The notes: a model not told the origin generated them from the sequence alone. Positions 16,876-28,700 are shown, numbered from the stretch's first letter. The stretch is 64,000 nt of DNA from Paenibacillus rigui (GCF_002234615.1 NZ_NMQW01000049.1:1-64000), one strand, 5' to 3'. Translations and numbers: made by a program.

Positions 16876-17430
16876 ATGACTATTTATGATTTTCAAGCCC
16901 GCAGCATCGATGGAGAGCTCGTTGATTTGTCGATCTATCGCGGTAAAACGCTGCTCGTCGTTAACACCGCCAGCAAATGCGCCTACTCCCGGCAGTTTGC
17001 AGGACTGCAAAAGCTGTATGAGGACTACCACGAGCAGGGCTTCGAGATCCTTGCCTTTCCTTGCAACCAGTTTAACGGTAAAGAACCCGGAAGTAACGCC
17101 GAGGTGCGGAATGATTGCGAGAGCCATTTTGGCATCAGCTTCCCTTTATTTCAGAAAACAGACGTCCGTGGTCCGGACGCTCACCCTTTATTCCAATATG
17201 TAACCCGGCAAGCGCCTTTCCAAGGCTTTGATACGTCGACTCCCGAAGGAGACAAGATGTACCGCTTCCTGCAAGAAAAATACCCCGACATCTACGAAGG
17301 CGACGGGGTCAAATGGAACTTCTCCAAGTTTCTCATCAATCGGCAGGGTCTTGTGGCCGCCAGGTACGAATGCACGACAGACCCGTCTGATCTGGCCCCG
17401 GAGGTTCGAGCTCTGCTCGAAAGAAGGTAG
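16876..17430 (+). CDS. Thiol/glutathione peroxidase (GPx/BsaA family)
   Basis: The 184-residue protein follows the GPx pattern: NTASKC with the peroxidatic Cys (about residue 36), FPCNQF with the Gln and second Cys, and VKWNFSKFLI with the Trp-Asn of the tetrad. It reduces hydrogen or organic peroxides, in bacteria usually using thioredoxin. ATG 16876 follows CAGGAGGAG; the frame is open to 16729 without a better site. It stands alone downstream of the MITE-like repeat. Confidence 0.9.
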   Translation: MTIYDFQARSIDGELVDLSIYRGKTLLVVNTASKCAYSRQFAGLQKLYEDYHEQGFEILAFPCNQFNGKEPGSNAEVRNDCESHFGISFPLFQKTDVRGPDAHPLFQYVTRQAPFQGFDTSTPEGDKMYRFLQEKYPDIYEGDGVKWNFSKFLINRQGLVAARYECTTDPSDLAPEVRALLERR

Positions 17431-17545
17431 CCGACCGGGTATCTTGTGTCGATTTAAGCCGATACGAACCGGTATTAAGAAGAACGCCTTGCGGCGTTCG
17501 CGGGTGAACCCTATACGTTTGTGCATGGAGAGGAGCCAGGTGTGG

Positions 17546-18192
17546 TTACTTCAAAAGATTTTGGTAATTGGGGAGGAAGTCATCCTTATTCGGTCCTCTC
17601 AGATGTTCAAAATTTTTAAGCTCAACTCCAGCCGGCGAGATCCGATATGTAAGTATATCTTCGCCTACAGGTATATGTGGGCCGATTATTGGTTGAGCAT
17701 CTATTGTGATTAAAAAATCAAAACGACGGAAAGCATCTACCCTTTTAATGCTCTTCACATCTACGGAATCTGGATTAGAACTGGTGGGATTGAAATTACA
17801 TCTGAGTATACCTCTGCAAGCTTCTCTTTCATATGTGGAAGTAGAAGTGAAACAAACATATCCTGCAGCTGCAGCTCCTTTGAGTCCTCAAGCAGCTTAT
17901 TATCAGCTGCATTTGAAGTTTGCTCTAAAAGAGCCTCTTCAGCATCATAGTGAACATCTATAATATGTTTGTTATCCGTCCCAGGAGAGGCTTGTGTGTA
18001 TTTTACAAGAGCACTACTGCTCTCAGCGAATAAGCGAAGAGGTACATATGCCTTGTTACTATAGTTAAGTACCTCTTCGCCTTCCTGAAGATGTACTTCT
18101 TTGTAGAGTCCGTTAGCTAGAAAAAAAGTAACTTTGCTTGGAAAGATTGTTGCTTCTACTGCACTCGAAGCAAAAATAGAAGTTGCAAACAC
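17546..18192 (-). pseudogene. Stalk-domain (copper amine oxidase N-like) protein, frameshifted
   Basis: The first segment (18192-17761) reads a processed-signal-like start (SIFASSAVEA) and a stalk domain (VTFFLANGLYKEVHLQEGEE, KAYVPLRLFAE). It stops at 17761. A second frame continues the protein as NPDSVDVKSIKRVDAFRRFD and ends at 17546 with PNYQNLLK. The upstream signal-peptide codons (ILVVSNLYVFATS) have no start codon in frame. One frameshift plus a lost start make a functional product unlikely. A GAACGCC/GGCGTTC hairpin lies downstream at 17482-17500. Confidence 0.6.
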
Positions 18193-18260
18193 GTATAAAT
18201 TAGATACAACCAGTATCCATGCGATTCAAAGGAATGGTAAGTTGTGTTATTCTATTTATG

Positions 18261-18325
18261 CCTGACAAAGAGCCCTCCTTGCGGCAAGCAGCCAAGCTGA
18301 CAGGAAGGCCCTTTGTCGGGTTTTA
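18261..18325 (+). terminator. Long hairpin with T-run
   Basis: CCTGACAAAGAGCCCTCCTT (18261-18280) pairs imperfectly with AGGAAGGCCCTTTGTCGGG (18302-18320), followed by TTTT. The T-run favours the plus strand, though no plus-strand gene directly precedes it. It may belong to a lost gene. 18326-18508 shows nothing further. Confidence 0.5.
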
Positions 18326-18508
18326 GGCTATTATCGTTGAGCGGCTAACACAGCTCCATAGAAGCTATAGAAGCCGATGGATCCTTATACTGCAAGACAC
18401 ACGCTTATGTCTCGCTGAAATCGTCTCCCTCATCCGCTGCCTCCCTGCAAGCGTGGATGCAGCCGAACATACCGTTTTCACCCTAAATCTATACAAGCTT
18501 TACCGGCT

Positions 18509-19657
18509 TTACCACTCCGTCACCGTACCGTCCTCGTTGCGCCATACCGGATTGCGCCATTGGTGGCCGTTGGCCGCCATCTCGCGCACCTTCGCTTCGT
18601 TGATTTCGATGCCCAGCCCCGGCTTGGTCAGACGCTTCACGAAGCCGTTCTCGTAATGGAATACACCGGGATCCACCAGGTAGTCAAGCAAATCGGATCC
18701 TTGATTGTAATGGATACCCAGGCTTTGCTCCTGAATAAAAGCATTCGGCGTACAGAAATCGAGCTGCAGCGACGACGCCAGCGCAATCGGCCCCAGCGGG
18801 CAGTGCGGAGCAACCGCCACGTCGAAAGCTTCCGCCATCGCGGCGATTTTGCGCACTTCCCAAATACCGCCGGCATGGCTTAAATCCGGCTGGATAATGT
18901 CCACGCCTCCCTGCGTCAGCAGACGCTTGAAATCCCAGCGCGTGTACATCCGTTCGCCGGTCGCGATCGGTACGCTCGAGCCCTTGGTGATCTCGAGCAG
19001 CGCCTCGTTGTTCTCGGATAGCACAGGCTCCTCGATGAACATCGGCTTGAACGCCTCCATCTCCTTGATCAGCACCTTGGCCATCGTCTTGTGGACGCGG
19101 CCGTGCAGATCGACGCCGATGCCGTTGCCGTAGCCGATCGCTTCGCGCACCGCGGCCAGCCGCTCGACGGCCTCCTGCACCTTCAGGTGCGAGTCGATCC
19201 ACTCCATCTCGGCGGTGCCGTTCATTTTGATCGCGGTGTAGCCCTGCGCGATCTTCTCCTTGGCGGCCTCCGCCACGTCGGATGGCTTGTCTCCGCCGAT
19301 CCAGGCGTAGACGCGCATCTTGTCGCGCACCGGCCCGCCCAGCAAATCATACACGGGCACGCCGAGGCTCTTGCCCTTGATGTCCCACAGCGCCTGCTCG
19401 ATGCCCGAGATGGCGCTGGTCAGGATCGGCCCGCCGCGGTAGAATCCGCCGCGGTACAGCACCTGCCACAAGTCTTCGATGTGGCCCGGGTCCCGGCCGA
19501 TCAAGAACTCGCTCATCTCCTGCACGGCGGCAGCCACCGTGTCAGCCTTGCCCTCGACGATCGGCTCCCCCCACCCGACGATCCCGTCATCCGTCGTAAT
19601 TTTCAGAAACAGCCACCGCGGCGGCACCTTGAACAGCTCCATCGATTGAATCTTCAT
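18509..19657 (-). CDS. dgoD: D-galactonate dehydratase (enolase superfamily)
   Basis: The 382-residue protein matches DgoD in length and landmarks: [18 protein letters not shown] at the start, [39 protein letters not shown] with the metal-binding Asp, IEEP with the metal-binding Glu, [19 protein letters not shown], and [12 protein letters not shown] with the catalytic His. It dehydrates D-galactonate to 2-keto-3-deoxygalactonate. It is co-transcribed after a GntR regulator, overlapping it by 4 bp. The kinase and aldolase of the DeLey-Doudoroff path are not in the window. Confidence 0.92.
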   Translation of the reverse strand: MKIQSMELFKVPPRWLFLKITTDDGIVGWGEPIVEGKADTVAAAVQEMSEFLIGRDPGHIEDLWQVLYRGGFYRGGPILTSAISGIEQALWDIKGKSLGVPVYDLLGGPVRDKMRVYAWIGGDKPSDVAEAAKEKIAQGYTAIKMNGTAEMEWIDSHLKVQEAVERLAAVREAIGYGNGIGVDLHGRVHKTMAKVLIKEMEAFKPMFIEEPVLSENNEALLEITKGSSVPIATGERMYTRWDFKRLLTQGGVDIIQPDLSHAGGIWEVRKIAAMAEAFDVAVAPHCPLGPIALASSLQLDFCTPNAFIQEQSLGIHYNQGSDLLDYLVDPGVFHYENGFVKRLTKPGLGIEINEAKVREMAANGHQWRNPVWRNEDGTVTEW

Positions 19658-20352
19658 ACGCCAATCTCTCCTTCTCCCTTTTGAAATTCAACAAGCATAT
19701 CTTCCAAATGACATTTCATTAAAGCTCTCGCCTGGGTCGGATTGCTCTGCATGATGGCTTGGGCAATCAGAAAATGATACGAGGATGCCTTCTCATCCAT
19801 CCCTTCCCACTTCATCGACTTCCTGCGGCTGTCGATGAGCAGATCGCTGATCCGCTCGAGCATGTGGTACATGATCTCGTTGTGTGAGGCTTTGGCGATC
19901 AGCTCATGGAAGCGCATGTCCTCCTTCAGGAAGTCCTGCCCCTTCTCGATCTTCCGCTTCATGACGCGGGCGGTCTCCATAATGGCAGCCGCTTCCTCCT
20001 CCGTCGCCTTCACGGCAGCCAGTGCAGCCAACTCCGGCTCGATGATGAGCCTGGATTCCGTCAGCTGCAGCATCGTCGCCCGCTCGAGGAAATCGATGCG
20101 CGCCGCAGGAGCTTCGGACAGCTCGTGCTCCACATACGTGCCTCTCCCCTGCTCGATCCGCAAAATCTTCTGCTTCCCGAGAATCCGCACCGCCTCCCGA
20201 ACGGAGGAGATGCCGACACCGAGCTCTGCGGATAGCTGCTCCAGAGGCGGAAGCTGCTCTCCCTGCTTCCAGACGCCGTCTTTAATGTTCTGTTTAATTT
20301 GATCGTAAACGGCTTCATAAGTAAGCTTTTTTCCCAATGGCTTCACCTGCAT
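19654..20352 (-). CDS. GntR-family regulator, FadR subfamily (DgoR-like)
   Basis: The 232-residue protein has an N-terminal winged helix (about residues 9-75: [20 protein letters not shown] is the HTH, GRGTYV the wing) and an all-helical FCD ligand-binding domain ([18 protein letters not shown] contains metal-binding residues). As first gene of the operon with dgoD it probably represses it until galactonate or a derivative binds. ATG 20352 fits the family start; the frame is open to 20430 with no clear ribosome site for either. Repeated operator-like motifs lie just upstream. Confidence 0.85.
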   Translation of the reverse strand: MQVKPLGKKLTYEAVYDQIKQNIKDGVWKQGEQLPPLEQLSAELGVGISSVREAVRILGKQKILRIEQGRGTYVEHELSEAPAARIDFLERATMLQLTESRLIIEPELAALAAVKATEEEAAAIMETARVMKRKIEKGQDFLKEDMRFHELIAKASHNEIMYHMLERISDLLIDSRRKSMKWEGMDEKASSYHFLIAQAIMQSNPTQARALMKCHLEDMLVEFQKGEGEIGV

Positions 20353-20383
20353 TCTTGCCAAGATACACATGAAAAACAATTGA

Positions 20384-20425
20384 TTCATATGATGTATTTT
20401 AAATATAATACAATTCATATGATGT
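20384..20425. promoter_or_regulatory. Direct-repeat operator candidate for the GntR regulator
   Basis: TTCATATGATGT occurs twice (20384-20395 and 20414-20425), 30 bp apart, about three helical turns. Each contains the near-palindrome ATTCATATGAT. Autoregulation is likely. 20431-20891 holds no gene I can support. Confidence 0.5.
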
Positions 20426-20941
20426 TTCAATTGTTTTATTGAGAAACCTAGAAACCGCGTCTATAACAGGGTCAATGCACGCGGCAGACATTGGATGGGG
20501 GATATCCCCTATCGAGGCCTAATTACGAAGATGAACGATTTCGTTCGGGAGGTAGATGTCCGCCTGCTTCTCAGACATTACATTGTTGTTAGCGAGATAT
20601 TTCTTCACTAATTTTAGAGAGCCTCTCATAAACTTTCATTCTCTACCGGCTTCAGAGTATACACCATCTGGCTCCCGTTTTAAAAACGAATTCAAATATA
20701 GCCCAACGTGGCCTGCTGAACAATGAGTTCTCATGCCTTCTTGGAGTAAATCTAGGCAAAAAGCAACCCACAACACAAGGGTTAATCGCATTGTGGGTGG
20801 GGTTAAAAGGAAAAACCTTGAGGATTGCCACCCTCAATTTATGTTGTTTGCGATACAGACTTGAGAATAAAAAGAAACCACAAGCGATTAATGAACTGCA
20901 CCCCATTTGTTAGACACCATCTAAAAGTGGGGTGTATTTTT

Positions 20942-21451
20942 GTGGTAAAGTTTTCCGAAGAGGAGAAGTATCAAGCCGTACAAGCTTATTTGGAAGGCAA
21001 AGAATCCTTCAGGGAGATAGGTGTACGCATCGGTGTGGATCATAAAGCTGTTGAAAAATGGGTAGCTCTTTACCGAGTGAATGGCATGGAAGGTTTGGCC
21101 AAAAGATATGCAACCTACTCAAAAACGTTTAAACTAGACGTACTAAATTTTATGAACGAGTCAGGGACGTCAGTTTTAGAAACAGCTGCAAGGTTCAACA
21201 TTCCTGCACCTTCAACTATTCTGCAGTGGAAGAAGGTTCTTGAGCAGCAAGGTGAAGACGCCCTATTACTAAAGAAAAAGGGGCGTCCATCTATGAAGGA
21301 AGAAACGAAGAAAGCAACTCCAACTGAAGGCTCTGTCGAAGCACTACAAGCTGAATTGGAACGTCTACGTATGGAGAACACCTACTTAAAAAAGTTGAAT
21401 GCCTTAGTTTTAAGCAAGGGAAAATTACAAAGCAAGACAAAGCGCAAGTAA
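20942..21451 (+). CDS. IS3-family transposase OrfA
   Basis: From GTG 20942 the product (169 aa) starts VVKFSEEEKYQAV. It contains two helix-turn-helix units (SFREIGVRIGVDHKAVEKWV and the region near FNIPAPSTILQWKK) and ends in a leucine-zipper-like coiled coil (EALQAELERLRMENTYLKKL). It binds the IS ends. A slippery A AAA AAG heptamer at 21388-21394 allows -1 frameshifting into orfB to make OrfAB. The frame is open to 20825, outside the element, so GTG is preferred. Confidence 0.85.
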   Translation: MVKFSEEEKYQAVQAYLEGKESFREIGVRIGVDHKAVEKWVALYRVNGMEGLAKRYATYSKTFKLDVLNFMNESGTSVLETAARFNIPAPSTILQWKKVLEQQGEDALLLKKKGRPSMKEETKKATPTEGSVEALQAELERLRMENTYLKKLNALVLSKGKLQSKTKRK

Positions 21452-22290
21452 TCTTTGAACTAAGGCTAGAATATCCCGTTACATCACTGCTTAAGTTGGC
21501 TCAAATTCCGCGTAGCACGTACTATTACTGGGTCAACGCCTTCGACCGCCCAGACAAAGACGCAGCCTTAAAAGCTCGTATTACAGCGATTTATCACGAA
21601 CACAAGGGCCGCTATGGGTATCGTCGTATTACAGATGTGCTGCACAATGAAGATGAGCGTGTAAACCATAAGAAGGTGCAACGAATCATGCAGGAGCTTG
21701 GCTTAAAATCCGTCGTGCGTATGAAGAAATATCGTTCATATAAAGGGAATGTAGGTAAAATTGCTCCGAACATACTGGAGAGGAACTTCATCGCATCAAA
21801 ACCGAACGAGAAGTGGGTAACAGATATTACGGAGTTCAAGCTATTTGGAGAGAAACTGTATCTATCGCCGATGCTCGATTTATTTAACGGTGAAGTCATC
21901 GCCTACTCAGTGAATTCCCGCCCCATCTACTCACTTGTATCAAATATGCTAGATAACGCGTTTGAACGATTGGATGATAAAGATGCCCTTCTTATTCATT
22001 CCGAACAGGGCTGGCATTATCAAATGCGTCAGTATCAGCAAGCATTAAAGGATCATGGGGTAACACAGAGTATGTCACGCAAAGGAAACTGTTACGATAA
22101 TGCAGTTATCGAAAGCTTCTTTGGCACATTAAAATCTGAGTTCTTATACACGCAGGAATTTGAGAGTGTTGAGCAATTTAAGGCGGAATTAGATGAATAT
22201 ATCATGTACTACAATCACAAGCGGATTAAAGCAAAACTAAAGGGCATGAGCCCGGTACAGTACCGGACTCACGCCCTAGAAGTTGCCTAA
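21394..22290 (+). CDS. IS3-family transposase OrfB (expressed by -1 frameshift); altered catalytic residue
   Basis: The frame follows the slip site and carries HTH_21 (YGYRRITDVLHNE) and an rve integrase core. The first catalytic Asp is in WVTDITEF and the Glu is in NCYDNAVIESFFG. The segment that normally reads HSDQGW is HSEQGWHYQ here, so the second catalytic Asp is Glu. This may inactivate the transposase. The first convenient start codon inside the frame is TTG 21496, but family biology supports frameshift expression. Confidence 0.85.
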   Translation, partial: VECLSFKQGKITKQDKAQVIFELRLEYPVTSLLKLAQIPRSTYYYWVNAFDRPDKDAALKARITAIYHEHKGRYGYRRITDVLHNEDERVNHKKVQRIMQELGLKSVVRMKKYRSYKGNVGKIAPNILERNFIASKPNEKWVTDITEFKLFGEKLYLSPMLDLFNGEVIAYSVNSRPIYSLVSNMLDNAFERLDDKDALLIHSEQGWHYQMRQYQQALKDHGVTQSMSRKGNCYDNAVIESFFGTLKSEFLYTQEFESVEQFKAELDEYIMYYNHKRIKAKLKGMSPVQYRTHALEVA

Positions 22291-22353
22291 TAATATAGCG
22301 TCTAACTTTTGGGGGTCACATCAGAGGTTAGTCTCGTTTGTGGTTTTTCGCCT

Positions 22354-22701
22354 TTATTCTTTATTTAACTCAAAAATTAATTCATCAGCTACGAGTGTAA
22401 GAATCGCAACGTCTCCCTCACAAAGAACAACGAACTTTACTCCGCCTAACTCGATGGGTTCAACCACAAGAATGTCATTATAATCTGGCACAAAGTTCTC
22501 TGGGTCTATCTTAAAAGAGTTCACCCTTTGAAACGTTAATTTAGCATCAACCATCTCAGGCTCATTTTCGGTGTAGCCAGCCTGTTTCCAGTTGCATAAC
22601 TCCAGTTCTAAAGTCAGTGTGCCTTCAACACTTGAATATTCATAGCCTTTAACTAGGCTATCATGAAGTTGATACTTCTCGATAAACTCTTGTGGTTTCA
22701 T
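22354..22701 (-). CDS. Probable immunity protein for the Rhs toxin
   Basis: The 115-residue acidic protein (start MKPQEFIEKYQLHDSLVKG) is encoded 1 nt after the stop of the large rhs gene and uses a GAAGGG site within it, so the two are translationally coupled. Small acidic proteins at this place are typically immunity proteins that neutralise the toxin tip. I do not recognise the family; beta-strand-rich segments are visible (LTLELELCNW, KFVVLCEGDVAILTLV). The IS150-like element lies 31 bp downstream. Confidence 0.65.
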   Translation of the reverse strand: MKPQEFIEKYQLHDSLVKGYEYSSVEGTLTLELELCNWKQAGYTENEPEMVDAKLTFQRVNSFKIDPENFVPDYNDILVVEPIELGGVKFVVLCEGDVAILTLVADELIFELNKE

Positions 22702-22702
22702 A

Positions 22703-25700
22703 TCATTCAGACCCTTCGTCGGGTAGTACGTGGGATGGCTTCGAACCTTTAGCTACTGGGTTGCCATTCTTATCTAAATAGTAATCTAATTTACCCGTTT
22801 TGTTAGGATTATCAATATGGTAATGATCCATGCCCTCAAATCCTGGTGCCCCCTCTTTACCAGGGTCAAACCTAACTCTAGTGCCAGATTCGGGGTCAAG
22901 ATACTCTCTTGAATTGGTGTTGGCTCGCATTCGTTCGTCTGTTACATCCTTCCAACCAGACTTCTCTAATTTACTAGCATCCTTCGGCAAATTACCAATA
23001 CCGATCTTCCCCTTCGGTCCTCGAAGAGTACCGAAAGACATTGAGGCTGGATCAGGAAGAACATATGCTGCCATATCAACGTATAGCTTTAATCCTAAGG
23101 TATCACTTTCTATCCAATTCAATGTTGATTCCCATGCTATTGCGTCAACAACTTCTTTTGGAATCGATTCATCCCAAAGTTGCATAATAGCATCTTCGGC
23201 ATAGCCTTTTTCCTTAAACCAAGCTGCATTTCTTATTCCATTTCTTAAATCATTTGCAGCACTTGCCCAATACTCCATTTTATCTTTGTCACCGGCATCA
23301 TAAGCTTTCTTCCACTGCCACTTCATTTCGTTAATTGTCCAGTTAGCAGTAATTTCTGTAGCCCAATGACCACTTGGATCAACAAATCTTAACGGATTAT
23401 TCCAAACATACGCATACCCATTCTGGCTCTGCGGATTCCAGATATCGCCCTTATACGTATCCTCACTAATAAACCGCCCGATCTCCGGCTTATAGTACCT
23501 CGCTCTAGCATACGTCAACCCGCTGTTATAATCATAACCTAATCCGGTGTAGCCGAACAGGTTATCTGGTCCCGGCCAGTTCACATCGAACTTCTTCGCA
23601 TCCGTAGGGATGCCGAATTCGTCGTAGTGGTAGCGTGCTGACACGCGGCCGTCCTTCTCGATCAAGCCGAGGACGCTGCCCAAGCCGTCGTTCAGGTAGT
23701 ACAGCGTACGAGGCGCTACACCTGGTTCCGCGCCGGCAGTCCCGTCGTGCGGGTCCCAACCGTTGTTGGCGTCATACGCCGGCAGGTACGTCATGCTGAG
23801 TCGTTCGCCGCCTGCGCCGTATACGTAGCTTTCTTTCCAACGGTAGTAGTCGTTCGGACCGCTCAGTTCTTCCTTGTCCGTCACCTGCAATGGCTCCGGT
23901 AAAGCCAGGCTGACGTCATTGGTATAGTTGAACTCCCACTGTTTCTTCTTGAACTGCTTCTCCCAGCCCTCGCGTGGTCCGCCCGGATGCATATCCGGAT
24001 ACGGCTCCTCGACTTGGCCGCATTTCTTGGCAAGCCCCGGTGGGATAAAGCCCGGCGGCACGACATGGCACTTCCCATTGCCGTTCCCGTTACCATTTCC
24101 ATTACCATTACCGTTGCCATTATTGCCTTGCCCATTCCCCGGTCCCTTGTCGTCTGGTCCATGCTCGATATCAACGGTCATCCGGGTCCGGTTGCCGTCT
24201 CCATCGTAGAAGTACTTGGACACATCGCCCCTTGGGCTGATCTGCTGCTCCAGGCGGTTGGCTGCGTTCCAACCATACTGTTCCAGGATCTTCGCAGTGC
24301 TGCCGCTCTGCGCAGACACCATTTGAGCAGACAACGTGTTGCTGTATACCGAGCCATATACTCCGCTTGAAACCGAGCCGCTGGATAGAGATGACAACAG
24401 GCTCATTTCATTCTCATCTTCCGCTTCGTCCACTCCGGTCACTCGAAGCAGATTTCCTCGAGGATCATAGGTGAAGTCCTTGTAATTCGCACCGTTCTGC
24501 CAGTGCAGCAGCTTATCCGCCTTGTCATAGCTGTACTGCTCCGCATCCGCTACACCGCTCCAGGCCGTCGACTTGGTCAGACGGTTGCCGACCGCATCGT
24601 AGCTGTAATCCGTGATCATTGGCGTGGACGCCGTATCCTTGTTATATTGCTGCACTTGCTTCAACTGGTTAATCGCGTCATAGGCATAGTCTGTAACCAG
24701 CGATTCCGGATGATCCTGATCGTCGACGTCGTCCTCGTCATTCTCGTCTTCCCTGCGCTCCATCCGGGTCCGGTTTCCTACCGGGTCGTAAGCATACAGC
24801 AATTGCTCGGCCGTCTTGCCGAATTGGTTGTTGTGCTTCAGCTCCAGAAGCTGGCCTGCCGCATCGTAACGATAGCTGCTCTGCCCAAGCGTCGGCAGCT
24901 TTTTGGATACGAGAAGCCCCCGTTTATCATATTCATACTTCGTGGTCAGCCCGCTGCCGTCCGTCACCTGAGTCATTCGATCCATCAGGTCGTATTGGTA
25001 AGCGACTGCCGTCTGATCCGGGTACACGACCTTGCTCCGCTGTCCAGTCGATGTCCACTCGTAGCGGACCGTTTGGTTAGCGGCATTCGTCACCTCGGTG
25101 AGCCGATGCAGCGCATCATAGGCGTACCGGGTCATCCCCTGCGTATCCTTCATTGTCGTACGGCGGCCCAAGGCATCATAGGCGTACTGCACCTTGCTTC
25201 CGTCCTGATAAGCAATCTGTGTCAAACGGTTCATCAGGTCATACTGATAAGCGGTGCTCGTATCGTCCTGATGCTTCACCTTCACCGTATTGCCGCTTCC
25301 ATCGTACATCAGCTCGGTCAACTGGCCCAATGGATTGATTTGCTGCGTCAACTTTTTGTTCAAGTCGTACTGATAGCTGGTTACCCGATCCATGGCATCG
25401 GTTTTGGTTACCAGATTGCCGACTGCATCGTAGCTGTATTTGGTTGTATTCCCCAAAGCGTTGGCCACGTCAACCAAACGCCCCAAAGCGTCATAGGTAT
25501 ACTGTGTATCGTGACCGTTGGCATCTGTTATCTGCTTCACCTGTCCGAGCGGATCGTAGGCAAGCAGCGTTTTGTTGCCTAACGGGTTCGTCATCGCAGT
25601 AACTCGTCCCAGCGCGTCATAGCTGTATTTGCTCGTCTGCCCTTCTGCATCCGTCGCCTGTACGACTTGACCAAGCGCATCCCGCTGCAGCGTAGCTGCG

Positions 25701-28700
25701 TTACCTAGCGGATCGGTCGTGCCGGCCAATAGCCCCCGGCTGTCGTATTGCAGCGTCCATTCCGCTCCATTCGGCTTGACCACCTTAATCATACGTCCGG
25801 CTTCGTCATAGACGAAGGTACTCGACTGATTCAAGGCATCGGTTGTCTTGACTAACCGGCCTAACGCATCATAATCGTATGCAGTGCTGTGGCCCAAACC
25901 GTCCGTTTCCCGAATAAGATGTCCGGCTCCATCGTACTCATACTTCGTTATCGTCCCTGCGGCATCCTTTCTTTGAATCGGCAGATTCCGCGGATCGTAT
26001 TGGAGCTCGGTAACACCGCCCCGTGGATCTGTCATCGTTAACACGTTCCCGTTCCCGTCATAGGTGAACCGGGTCGTGTTCCCTTGCGGATCGACGATCG
26101 CTTCCATCCGATCGGATTCGTTATATTTATACTCCGTGATCGCCCCGTTCGGTTCTCTCGCCTGTGTGCGGTTGCCGACTCCGTCATACGCAAAGGTTGT
26201 CCGATTGCCCAAAGCGTCCACCGTTGCGGACAAACGGTCGAAGCTGTCATACTCATAGCTGACGGAAGCGCCCGCCGCATCCGTATGGCCGATCAGATTA
26301 CTGTTCTTATCGTAACGGAAGGTTTCCTTCTGCTGAAGCGCATCGATCTTGGCTGTCACCCGATCCCGCGGATCATATTCCAGCTGGCTTACATGCCCCA
26401 GCGCATCTGTGATCTTCGTTACACGGTGCAATCCGTCCCGCTCCAACGTGCTTGTATGTCCAGCAGGATCAGTGACCGCCTTCACGAAGCCCAGCACATC
26501 ATTGGACAACTGTACGGTTTCCCCTTTGGCATTGGTCAGTCGCTCCGGTATGCCTTTGCCGTCCCGCTGTACGGTGTTGACCTGTCCTAACGCATCGGTA
26601 ACGGAGATCAGGTTCCCCTGATTGTCATACCCTAATACCGTCTTTTGGTTAAGCGGATTCGTTATGACCGTCGGCTTGTTCCACGCATTATACTCGATAT
26701 TCGTCACTTGACCGGCGGCATCGATCATTTGGGTCATATTGCTGAACACATCATACTTGAACTGTGCCTTGTGCCCATTGCGATCGGTCCTGCTCGTCGT
26801 ATTGTCGTTGCCGTCATATGTGAAGGATTCCGTGGTGCCGTCCGGATACTCATTCAATGTTTTGCGGTAGCGTTCGTCGTAATGGAACGTTTTGATTCTG
26901 CCTAACTGATCTTTAACTACCGTCTTCTTCTCATCCGGGAAATACTGCATCTCCCCCCATACGCCGGAGAAATCCTGCTGACGCACTACCCGGTCCTGAT
27001 CGTCGTATTCGTTTATCAGCGTTCCGGTCTGATTCGGGTTATGGATTTCCGTCATCCGGTGCTTCTCGTCGTACGTAAAGCCGATGACCGCTTGATCGGG
27101 TAGAATCATTTTCACCAAATGATGGTTCAGACCGTCATATTCGTATTTTACGGATCGGCCGGTTTGGTCAGTTACTTGAACCAGCTTGCCGCTGTCCCCA
27201 TAAGTAAAGGTGAACTCAGCCCCGGCTGTCGTCGCTTTCTCCAGAATCGTCCCCTGATATTGCAAAAGAATGCTGTTACCGTTTGTATCGGTAATGGTAT
27301 ACAGCGAACCATCTTCAAGGAAGTTATATTTCCATTGCTGCGGAGTAGTTAAGACATACGTTTCATTCGGAAGCTGCTCCAACCTGTTCTGGCTTCCTGC
27401 CGGGGTCTCGTAGGCTCCGTTACCGATAGGCACGTATTTGAAGCTGGCGCCTTCAGGAGTCGATACATACATATTCTGATCCCTGCGCTCCAGCTTCCAT
27501 TCCAGAGAGTGGCGCCAGCCTACGCCGAGCGCGCCGTCATACGATTCACGGCTATGGTAGGTCGCTATAAACTCCAAAGGCATCGCGGAGGGTACCGATA
27601 AATTCGTATGGTGAAAGCTGAAATCGCCCGTCGCAAGGTTAATCGGGTCGAAATAAAATGCAACAGGATGCCCATTGGCATTAACAAATTCCTGTTCGAT
27701 CCGGCTCATATCCTCATGCAAAATATTTCCTGCCCGCAAGGGATTCAGCAGCAGCAAATTCGTTCCTTCGGGGATGAACCCAAGGCAAGTCTGGTTATTT
27801 TCACATACCTTCAAAGGAACCTGATTGAAGTTGGCAATCTCTTGAATCTTCGTGTTCATCTCAGGTATTTGCTGCATCAGATAATAATAGCCTGGAAGAT
27901 ACGCCCAGTTGACATCCCAAGCCGGAGCTTCAAACCGGAGTACCTGAAGCTCTTCTGAAATGCCCGATTGCTTGCCGTCCCAATCGCGAACCGAAGTGGC
28001 CGTAATATGGGCAATTTCATAGGCCGGCAGCTTCAGATCGACCTTCCATTCCCCTACATAATTTTCAGGGGGATTGGTTCTCTTGGTTGGAAACTGCTCG
28101 AAATAGCTTTCTGTAACCGGCTTATTTGCCGTTAGACTTGTTCTCGGGCCTACATCGACCACGATATTGTCTAATCCGCTTCCAGGGCCCGGCGTGTAAT
28201 TCACCATCCGGGTACCTTCACGGCGGGTTAATGTAATATTCAAATGGACCTTCGTCCCGACCTCCGCAATACCGCTAACCGTATGCGTATCACTCTGGGT
28301 ATTCGGATGAATTTCCAGATAGCCGGGCTTTGGTGGAATCGGGTTTCTCACTTCAATCGTTTCCGAACGCTTCTCCGAAGGAAAGTCCGTCGGGGTGACA
28401 CAAGCCTTGTAGGTGCCTTCCGGAGCGCGCTGACCGCTCAGCTTGCCATCCCACGTATAAATATAATCGTGGAGAACGGCGTAATCTCCGGTGTCAAGTA
28501 CTTCGTTCGCCCCTTCACAAATCGAAATTTCCGTAGGGTGAGAGGTTTGCCCCACATCCGGGTCGGTATACCTCCATTTGAAATCCGCTTGACCATCATA
28601 GACGGTAATTAACGTCCCCGGATCGATGGTAAGCGTTGTTCCCGCATAAGCTTTATTCGTTCCCAATCCGGGAAAAAAGGGAATGCCGGTAAATAAGATA

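Larger units (their letters stand above)
20892..22323 (+). mobile_element. IS150-like insertion sequence (IS3 family)
   Basis: The ends begin TGAACTGCACCCC on the left and, inverted, TGATGTGACCCCC on the right. They share GTTAGAC and match at 17 of 24 positions. The element carries orfA and a -1-shifted orfB. No 3-4 bp target duplication is visible at the borders (TAA on the left, GAG on the right), suggesting later rearrangement. Confidence 0.85.

Noticed and set aside
20541-20650. Short minus-strand frame starting MRGSLKLVKKYL
   Set aside because: It is 36 codons with no family resemblance or ribosome site that I can defend.
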